This document shows positions 9,784 through 16,351 of a stretch of 16,351 nucleotides of DNA, piece by piece; within the stretch, counting starts at the first letter, position 1; each line of letters begins with the position of its first letter. This DNA comes from Collybiopsis luxurians FD-317 M1 (lineage: Eukaryota > Basidiomycota > Agaricomycetes > Agaricales > Omphalotaceae): contig KN834935.1 of assembly GCA_000827265.1 (NCBI GenBank), positions 1 to 16,351 on the forward strand. Direction: 5' to 3'. A program made the position numbers and the translations under genes. The notes under the pieces are model-generated. The model did not search any database. It was not told the DNA's origin and worked only from the letters and a program-made list of their open reading frames with translations.

Positions 9784-10787
9784 ATTTGTGCCCATCTGTC
9801 ATTGTAATATGTGAATGTAGAGACCCAGCCTGTAGATCCTGACATGATTAATTGTAGATTTACTATCTATTAGTGCCCTCACTCCTATAGACTTTACATT
9901 TTAAACAGGAGGTCATTGCAATGCAACAGATCAATAGATGTAACTTGGAATGTACCATAAATTTTCCAGGCGAGAACTTGATATGATATGGTGAATTTCT
10001 TTTCAGAGGTGATATATGAGTAACCTGATTCCAAGAGTATTGGTTCAATATATGCTCCCAGTAGGTTTCAATGTACGTACTTCACGGTGCCACTCCGAGG
10101 TAAAAAGTCGGAGTGTTATTCGTGAACTTGGATCATAAGCTCCCACATTGCATTTCCTCTGTTTCCTCGACCCAGTTGGATAAATGACCAGTCCCTCCCA
10201 GTGGGTAAGTTTGGTCTCATTTAAGCGTACATTCACCTAATCGGATCCGAAGCTATTTATCAAATTTAGACTTTAATTAATATGAACGGCGAAGTCGAAT
10301 ATTGATTTCCCTTGGAGATTCTCGAGTATTTCATGGACAAGTATTCGGACTCGACAAACGATCTCAGCGTGCTAGTTCTGGTAGCCAAGGCGATCTGATC
10401 TTTCATTCACGTACCCACGAGTCGTAAATCTGCGAAAATCTGCACGTTGATTTCAAATTTTTAATTGACAAAGCGATCCTCATTCTGGATGCAGATCTTG
10501 GGATGAGCATGGATGCGACGCTTGCCTCGCACCTTGATGGGAACGGGGGACGTCTCGAGTCTGTCACACCTTCCATAGTGGTTGTTTATTAAAACTATCT
10601 GAGGACAGCTAGCGCTCGGAGGCTCAGGCTTCGCGAGAGAAAAGCTCATTATTGGTAAGACACAATGTATTGGTGGTGGTGCATAGCACTTTTTTAGAGC
10701 ACATACCAGTAATCTTATGTACTCGACACTATAGCATTCGAGATCATCGGAATTGGGGGTGGTGGTGGGAAGGGGTCCAAGGGACAT
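9784..10787. other. no gene recognised; region where the SPX gene's RING part would lie
   Basis: Downstream, in minus-strand terms, of the SPX gene's last readable codons. I looked here for a RING finger (C-x2-C...C-x-H...C-x2-C...C-x2-C) and found none on the minus strand. A 109-codon frame (10787-10461) follows the stop in the same phase but carries no zinc-ligand pattern. Confidence 0.45.
10091..10115. repeat. short hairpin
   Basis: A perfect 8-bp stem, CACTCCGA (10091-10098) and TCGGAGTG (10108-10115), around a 9-base A-rich loop. Imperfect outer pairing follows (TTCACG on the left, CGTGAA on the right). No gene is attached to it. Confidence 0.5.
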
Positions 10788-12264
10788 TTATAGGGAATAG
10801 TAATTCCATTCTTGGCGTGGAGGGAGAACAAGAGCGGTGCATTTGGCGTGTTTCTTGAGGATTTTGCGAGTTGCTTCGGCGTTGGCTTGTATGAGCTAGA
10901 AGGGAGAGTAACGTAGGGGTGAGTTCGAATGTGAATCGCTGTGAACCAGACACAGCCGCACACACACCTTTTTGACATTCAGAATGAACATGTTCAGCTC
11001 TAAAATCCCTTCCAACGCTTCCCGGCTCTCCTTCAGCTTTAGCTTGCGTTTATCCCCTAGGCCTCTTGATGTGACACGATCGGCGAATAACTTGAATCGT
11101 TTTGCACTTTCGTCGATAGAGAGTTGGCCAGGAGAAGATTCGTGGAGGGATTCAAAGACCTCGGATTCAATATACAAGGCGAATATTTCACGCCAGGAGT
11201 AAAGATCGCTCTGTCACCAGATAAATGGCTCGTTGGATAACCGAGTGTATTGAAATGATAACCCCCCGTACCTTGTTATTCTTCGAAGGGGAGCTGATAG
11301 TTCCCGCATTCGATAGCGCAGAATAAGCATGAAAATTTCGCCTTTGAGATTCCGACACGGGTCTAGCAGAGTCGCCGATTTTTTGCGAAAGTGTCTCGAG
11401 ACTCTCGGCAAAGTCACCGTACAAGCTTGATAGACGGTCCGATAGAGAGTGTAAAGCCGTCGAAAGAAGTTCGAAGAAGGCAGAATCTTTGACCAAAGGA
11501 ATGATGATTTCTCGACTGTCCGAGAACACAATTGGGTGTTTTGTTGATTGAGGTTCCCTAGAAAGAGGATTAAAGCGAGCAAATAACGACGATGAACGAG
11601 GCTACGCACTCGGTTTCCGTAACCTCTGTGATTTGTGGAGAATCCTCAGCCCAATTCTGTACGGCCGCATTCCTTTGCAATGCCCAGAGTAAACTGATAT
11701 TCTTCATACCGAATCCTTCTGAAGACGATGACGTCAGTTCTCCACCCTCGGATGAACTGGCCTCTGAATCCACTGAAGATACACGCGACACCGGAACCGT
11801 AGAGGAGTGCGAGGGAATTGGCGTGGGCAATGGCCAAGAAAGCCAAATCCTTAATCTCGGCTCTATTTTCCCTGAATCACTGTTGAATTCGTATACGACC
11901 TTTGGATGATTCCGCGCGCTCAACACTTTTCCTTCCTCTCCTTCGCCCTCACCCTCACCCTCGCCGTTTCCATCCACCAAGAGCTTATGCAAAACATCCG
12001 GACCCAACCCCAGCTCATCCAACTCCAAGACGACTTGATTAATAAGCTTCTTCAACTGGGACGTTGGAAAATCGAATTTAAAAAGCAATTTGTTCAATTT
12101 TTTGAAATAGGACATTTGGTTTCATTAGATCGAGAAAACATTAACAGCAGGTACACAGGATGTAGAAAGGGCGCAGGCGTACCTGTCTATATTGAATAGC
12201 ATTCTGCCGTAGTTCTGGTGGGAGATCATGTAATAGTTTGGCGTATGTTTTCGAAGAAATGCAT
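10788..12264 (-). pseudogene. SPX-domain protein of the SPX-RING ubiquitin-ligase type, 5' frameshift and no RING
   Basis: Exons on the minus strand are 12264-12183, 12055-11610, 11557-11272, 11210-10968 and 10895-10788. Introns are 127, 52, 61 and 72 bp, and all junctions after the start keep frame. Exon 1 reads TYAKLLHDLPPELRQNAIQYRQ and exon 2 opens LKKLINQVVLELDELGL, the first SPX helices. Exon 3 has REIIIPLVKDSAFFELL, exon 4 SDLYSWREIFALYIESEVFE and LELNMFILNVKK, and exon 5 ATRKILKKHAK, the last SPX helix with its basic cluster. SPX domains sense inositol pyrophosphates in phosphate homeostasis. Relatives such as plant NLA and fission-yeast Pqr1 add a C-terminal RING. Two defects are seen. 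The ATG at 12264 is one base out of frame with the SPX reading, and that frame has stops just upstream. A TAA at 10790-10788 ends the protein before any RING. Possible rescue: an ATG at 12115 inside intron 1 is in frame with exon 2. Confidence 0.8.
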
Positions 12265-12326
12265 TATCAGTAAGCGGGGTGATGGTGGTAAGGAGGAGAA
12301 ACCGGTTCTAAGTCCTCCGCGATCTG

Positions 12327-12331
12327 ATTGG
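12327..12331 (-). promoter_or_regulatory. CCAAT box upstream of SPX gene
   Basis: CCAAT on the minus strand lies about 63 bp upstream of the ATG at 12264, in the context GACCAATCAG, a good match to the HAP/NF-Y binding consensus. It suggests the promoter of the SPX gene is still recognisable although the coding part is damaged. Confidence 0.45.
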
Positions 12332-13615
12332 TCAATGTCCTGATGTGTCCCCGCTGGTATATATTCGGCTGGACACATTCTCGTTATATACTGTGAGCAT
12401 GGAAGGAACTTGGATCGGAACGATCCGAGTCTTAGCAGTACCACTGAACCAATCCTGGCTAATCGCACGGTCCGCTACACAAGCCTGGCTCTGTGGTCCT
12501 ATATCCGTCGTAGCATCCGTGAAGAGCGCCAAATCAAAGATGCCCGACGCTCAGGTCAAGCCATTTTAGTGACATGAGTCTCAGAGTCTCACAGACGTGG
12601 TCACTAGCGGGGAAAGCATGAACCCCGCAACTTGAACAATCGGAACACAAAATCCAGAACACGTTTGGAAACCCTCCGAGTGTGCTAAAACTCTCCTCCC
12701 GGAACTCTGAGAGAATCTAAGCTCGATCGTGCGTCCGGCTCTCGCTGAATTTCGTTCTCCGAGCCAGGCTAGCGAGTTCTGGACCTTCAAGCCTTCATCC
12801 TTCAAGCTCCAACCCGCTCAAGAACCACAAATTGTCCATGGTTCAAAGTTTTCTACTTATATTTTGTAGTATTCAGTTCTCTTTGTCCTCAGTCTGAATG
12901 TGTAGCGATTGCTTATCTGTCCGTCCCCCCTCCTATCCCAGGTCTACAATCTTGCAACCGCTCAATCCGCCTCCAAACTCACTATTGCATTCCACATATG
13001 GTCATCCTTTATTCAAGCTCGACCTACAAACAAAATGATCTTCAAGAGCTCAGAAGCCGGGTAAGCCTCCGGAAGTAGGTGAAACAAAAAGGTAACAAAA
13101 ACGATTGCCCAGTGCATCAACAACAGGATACTCATCCTCCTGTTCCTCATAAGATATATGATACACCTGCGTCTCCGTGAAATGAACCCTAAGTGATGAT
13201 TGGCTCTATAGCGGCTAGTGTAAATGTAACGAATGATTGCAAAATGAAGAGTTGAAAACCTTCGAGTCCCACAATGTTCAAATGACCACTGGTTTCTTTC
13301 ACCCCTATTGAGAGTCTGGCCAGATTTGCCTCACTAATAATGGCTAAGAGATCTAGTATCAACAATATTGTAATCCAAAACCTAGCCACTAGCTCTCTAA
13401 TGGAGTAACCTTTATGGATATAAATGACCGATCTCCAATTAATAAGAGCCTATCACGAAGATTGGTCACCAGAAAGTCATCTTCCCAATCATCTGCCCAT
13501 TCATATGGTGGAAATAGCTGGAGAGGTACTGGGACATTAAAAGATTCCTTCCCTTCACTATCCAGAAATCTCATGCAAAATGTTAGGACCTTTACTACCT
13601 TTGTTGTTAGAAGCT
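12332..13615. other. no gene recognised
   Basis: Several frames of 60-80 codons on both strands, none with a recognisable motif. A minus-strand frame at 13574-13389 (containing YEWADDWEDDFLVTNLRDR) has protein-like composition and a possible GTTACT donor after it. The following sequence stops in the required phase, so it could be a gene fragment at most. Confidence 0.35.
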
Positions 13616-14275
13616 TGTAGCAGGTTCAGTGAGTAGAAAGTAATTTATTATACCACAGCTGAGACAGAGTACGCGATGGGGAGTCGCTATGTACGACAAG
13701 TGATCGAGTCCTGTACGGTTTGAGTATTTGATATAGAGGAATGATCCTCGAGTGTTGAATAACAATTCTAGTAGCTCGGTGCAACTAGAGATTGTATATC
13801 GAAAGGACTCATTAAGACAGTATTAACAAGGGTTGACTCAGAAGGTTCATGACTCGGTGTCCGTTTACCCTACGAGACAGAATATTCAAGAGGCTACGGC
13901 AGTCGAATAGTCTTGTTGATTGGTTCAACAAGTGAGAAGTGGATATGCCAGTGACTCGGTGTCAATGGGGTTTGCTCGACTCAGTGTTAAGCAGAATAAT
14001 ATTATAGACTAGTGAACAAGAGAACAGAAACAACACAGATCAAGATAGTTCAGGTAATAACAGCATTATCGTGAGAGATGTAGGTATAAGGCTTTTATAC
14101 TCTGCGGGAAGACATGTGGCCTTGTGAATAGAAGTTTGGAATGAGCAACTGGTTAGTTCGCCTTGCAAAACGTGTGTCGGATTTGGAGAGCCGAGTTGAT
14201 TGGTAAGACTATTATTGAGTCGTGTTGTGAGTGTACTGGTTGGAAAGAGCAGAAAAAATAGTGTAGGGCATAACA
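13616..14275 (-). mobile_element. LTR of a Ty3/gypsy-type retrotransposon, minus orientation
   Basis: On the minus strand the block starts TGTTATGCCC and ends CTGCTACA, so it has TG...CA ends over 660 bp. A TATA box (TATAAAAG, 14099-14092) lies about 175 bp into it, and an AATAAA (13649-13644) lies near its 3' end, the order expected of U3-R-U5. A G-rich polypurine tract sits immediately upstream on the same strand, which makes this a 3' LTR rather than a clean solo LTR. No pol genes follow, so the internal part is lost. No 5-bp target duplication can be checked because only one end is genomic. Motif ACTCGGTGTC recurs inside (13852, 13954, weaker at 13979 and 13773). Confidence 0.65.
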
Positions 14276-14290
14276 TTACCCCCCCTAAGG
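14276..14290 (-). other. polypurine tract adjoining the LTR
   Basis: On the minus strand the sequence reads CCTTAGGGGGGGTAA and then the LTR start TG. A run of seven G directly before the LTR is the usual plus-strand priming site of LTR retrotransposons. It fixes the orientation of the element. Confidence 0.6.
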
Positions 14291-14416
14291 TCCTTGAGCC
14301 CTCAAAAGGATGTGTCACTTTTGATGCGACACGGTGTCGTGACTGTTCGCCGTCAGATTGAGTTTTGATATGCCGGATGCCAAATTTTGATCGAAAAACT
14401 CTAAGTCCGAAGCCCT

Positions 14417-14422
14417 TATAAA
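14417..14422 (+). promoter_or_regulatory. TATA box of cysteine-rich gene
   Basis: TATAAA about 50 bp upstream of the ATG at 14472, followed by a CT-rich stretch (about 14450-14466). This TATA plus pyrimidine-tract layout is common in fungal promoters and supports the chosen start. Confidence 0.55.
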
Positions 14423-14471
14423 GCTGGCACTCTGGGTTTTTGAGTCAATTTCCTCTCTTTCTCTTACCACT

Positions 14472-15477
14472 ATGTTGTCCTCTCAAACGTTTCCTGACCA
14501 ACCTATTGCGTTGTCAAGTAATTCAGGAGGGTCAAAGCCCCGACTGATCCTCAGGGTTCTGCAGCCTCTCCAATTGGCCTCTGTGGTTCCCTTCTCCAAT
14601 GCTCTTCCTTCAGCTCCCCCAGCAGCCAAGAAAATGCGGCGTGTGGCCTTTGAATGCAGCACGCAACTCCAGTATCCCTCCATCTCCATAACAGACAGAG
14701 TTCCCACTTCCCTTCCTACTGGCCTCCAGCCCATCTATGAAGATGCGTATCTGGCCAACTCAAGTCCCGAGGTTTTGGATAGGGTGGATGTTGAAGAGTG
14801 GAGGAATATTTTTGGGAGCTATCCATCTTGCGAATATTGCGAGTCGCATAATCTTCACTCCTCATGCTCTCTTCACCCAAACTCTTTATCGTGCGGTACT
14901 TGCAAAGTGAACTATCCTTCTAGTAAGAAGTTTTGTTCCTTCAAGAGTATCTTTCGTCTCCTTCAATTCCACATCCTCGCTAAGCTCCCCCTCATTGTTG
15001 CTTATTGTATCATGTCAAGTCGAGGGCTGTTTCCTATTCAGGGTGAAGAATGGAATGCCTTAATGGCGGGGTTGCAAAAAACCCCTTACTACTGTAGTCA
15101 TCCAGAAGAGTTGGGTTTATCATCGGACAGGCTGAGGACTTCAGAAGGAAAAAGGAAAGCTGGTGAGCTTGATGAGTCTAGGGTTATTATAATTACTCAT
15201 TATCTTCTAGTCGTTTCTTCAAATGCATTTCGAAAGAGTCAGCTCCTTTGAGAGGAAAGGGTGCATCTAGGGGAGCCGAGTCGCGAACCAATTGTTCTGA
15301 CTTCATCTTGCAAGGGGAAGGAGGTCATTCGTGACACCGCAGATGTCGATGTGGAGATGGGAGCTCTGGAAGAGCTGGACGCCATGACCTTGGACTATCC
15401 CAAAGAAGTTCCACCTCCCCCTGTTCCTGTTCTGACACCTCCCGCCCCCGTCTGGAAGGCCGTTGACACACCAGATC
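14472..15477 (+). pseudogene. cysteine-rich zinc-cluster-like protein, 5' part (in-frame stop, insertion)
   Basis: An ATG at 14472 behind a TATA box opens a 259-codon frame. Residues 120-155 carry six cysteines spaced C-x2-C-x8-C-x8-C-x2-C-x10-C, followed by SFKSIFRLLQFHILAKLP. The two CxxC pairs resemble a zinc cluster, but spacing is wider than in classical Zn2Cys6 proteins. A TGA at 15249-15251 interrupts the frame, which then continues in the same phase with EERVHLGEPSREP, an acidic stretch and a proline-rich PPPPVPVLTPP. The stop could be a CGA-to-TGA change, or it could lie in an unrecognised 90-bp intron (15163-15252, GTGAGC donor, weak GAG acceptor) whose removal keeps the frame. At GAT (15474-15476) a 657-bp element breaks the frame, and the gene resumes at 16135. 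Family not recognised, so the DNA-binding role is only inferred. Confidence 0.6.
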
Positions 15478-15618
15478 CAGTAAAGCTAATGCAAAAAACC
15501 CTGATATGTGTCATAGACTGTTTTGCAAAGGCTAGCGATAGGCCTTTGGTCATGTGCCATGACTCATCTGACACTCACAGTGATGAGCCAGCATGTTATT
15601 TTGCAAAACACAGATAAA

Positions 15619-15694
15619 GCAATGTTGAGGGCACCTCTTGTTAGGGTTAGCACTTGTGCTAACCCTAACACTAGAGAGGTGTCTGAAACATTGC
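15619..15694. repeat. hairpin inside the TIR element
   Basis: The core arms are perfect: GTTAGGGTTAGCAC (15640-15653) and GTGCTAACCCTAAC (15656-15669), with two bases between. Outer pairing continues imperfectly through CACCTCT/AGAGGTG to GCAATGTT/AACATTGC. It includes two TTAGGG-type units in opposite orientations. Confidence 0.75.
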
Positions 15695-15711
15695 CAAACC
15701 TTAGGAGGAAC

Positions 15712-15870
15712 TTTAGGATTTAGGATTGGTTAGGGGTTAGGGTAGGTTAGGGGTTAGGGTTGGTTAGAGGTTAGGGTTGGTTAGAGGTTAGGGTTGGTTA
15801 GGGGTTAGGGTTGGTTAGGGGTTGGGTTAGGAGGTTAGGGTTGGTTAGGGGTTGGGTTAGGGTTTAGGGG
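15712..15870 (+). repeat. telomere-like minisatellite, 17-bp unit
   Basis: Tandem units close to TTGGTTAGRGGTTAGGG, about nine copies with variants. TTAGGG is the telomere repeat of most filamentous fungi, but the 17-bp period and interspersed TTGG make this a degenerate interstitial array rather than a chromosome end. The gene resumes on the far side. The G-tracts could form quadruplexes. Confidence 0.8.
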
Positions 15871-16134
15871 TTCAAGTATATAGTCCATTAAATTATAAGG
15901 GGGGGGGGGTCTCAGTTTTTTCCCACGGTGCCTCATTCTTGAGATATAAGCATTTTAATTTTTTCCAAATTGAGTAATCAGGTCATTTTGCAAAACAGAT
16001 TTTGAGCAATCTGAGCATGTGACTTTTCAGATATAGTGTGCTGGATGAGTCACAGCACATGACCAAAAGCCTATCACTAGCCTTTGCAAAACAGTCTATG
16101 ACACATATCAGGGTTTTTTGCATTGGCTTTACTG

Positions 16135-16351
16135 GATCAGCTGGTTGACAACCAGTCCTATTGCGAGGTTTCTGGTTTGAAAACCTGGTTTTTTGAACCT
16201 CTCATTAAGCGAGACCCTTTCGACGACTCTTCCACTACTCGGGACAAAAGTGAGTTTCACTATTCTTCCATTCATGTCGCTGTTCTAACTAATTCCTGTT
16301 TCAGTGATACGAACTGCGATTGAGCGCATCGTTACGCAGATTGCTGAATTA
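16135..16351 (+). pseudogene. cysteine-rich protein, 3' continuation (runs off window)
   Basis: From GAT (16135) the frame reads DQLVDNQSYCEVSGLKTW and goes on to a splice donor GTGAGT at 16250. The intron is 16250-16304 (55 bp) with a TTCTAACTAAT branch site and a TTTCAG acceptor. The next exon continues in frame as MIRTAIERIVTQIAEL to the window edge, a helical, possibly coiled-coil stretch. It joins in phase to the part at 14472-15477 once the 657-bp element is removed. The stop codon lies beyond the window. Confidence 0.6.

Larger units (their letters stand above)
15478..16134. mobile_element. 657-bp non-autonomous TIR element (MITE-like) inserted in the cysteine-rich gene
   Basis: The ends are inverted repeats starting CAGTAAAGC and ending GCTTTACTG. 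They match over about 90 bp with few differences and more loosely to about 135-155 bp. The element is bounded by GATC at 15474-15477 and at 16135-16138, the probable target duplication. Because GATC is palindromic, the true ends could shift by 1-4 bases. It carries no coding capacity of its own. Inside are a 76-bp hairpin, a TTAGGG-type minisatellite and an 11-G run (15899-15909). TTTTGCAAA-type palindromes recur in both arms. Removing one copy of GATC plus the element restores codons CCA-GAT-CAG-CTG in the host gene. Confidence 0.8.

Noticed and set aside
10461..10787. Readthrough of the SPX gene stop into the next 108 codons
   Set aside because: The phase is the same, but the sequence has no RING ligand spacing and no resemblance to the family's C-terminus. 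A frame of this length is not rare in this window.
11592..11909. 105-codon plus-strand ORF
   Set aside because: It is the antisense shadow of exon 2 of the SPX gene, whose spliced minus-strand reading is clearly the coding one.
13389..13574. Minus-strand acidic ORF with possible donor
   Set aside because: Splicing at the GTTACT donor leads straight into a stop in the required phase, and no family is recognisable.
15712..15870. True telomere or chromosome end
   Set aside because: The TTAGGG units are degenerate with a 17-bp period, lie inside a terminal-inverted-repeat element, and are followed by coding sequence that continues the upstream gene.

Overview
The window looks like nuclear DNA of a filamentous basidiomycete, most likely an Agaricomycete. 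The evidence is short spliceosomal introns (about 48-72 bp, GT...AG, some with CTNA-type branch sites), a seven-helix membrane protein of a type I know only from Basidiomycota, a fungal SPX-family gene, a Ty3/gypsy-type LTR and TTAGGG-type repeat DNA. No rRNA, tRNA, CRISPR or prokaryotic operon signal was seen. Most of the window is old, diverged repeat DNA, and I can support only one intact multi-exon gene.

Layout. Positions 1-4900 hold diverged direct and inverted repeats and a decayed transposon-type ORF (2492-2952). Positions 4961-6384 (+) hold an eight-exon gene for a seven-helix membrane protein that reads cleanly through every splice junction. Positions 6385-10787 are gene-poor. They contain a degenerate TPR-repeat fragment on the minus strand (7552-7880), a second copy of a dispersed repeat, a foldback (9635-9783) and a 40-codon ORF with a BH3-like motif.

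Positions 10788-12264 (-) hold a five-exon SPX-domain gene of the SPX-RING ubiquitin-ligase type. Its start codon is out of frame by one base and its C-terminal RING part is missing. Positions 13616-14275 are a minus-strand LTR with its polypurine tract still attached. From 14472 to the right edge runs a gene for a cysteine-rich, zinc-cluster-like protein. It carries one in-frame stop and is split by a 657-bp terminal-inverted-repeat element (15478-16134) flanked by GATC. Reading across the empty site restores one continuous frame.

The genes do not form a pathway or cluster. The common theme is decay: three gene remnants plus one transposon insertion whose original target site can be read directly. 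The best leads are the element inside the cysteine-rich gene with its telomere-like cargo, the two independent lesions in the SPX gene, and the inverted repeat at 2205-3196 whose arms share a coding-looking tail.
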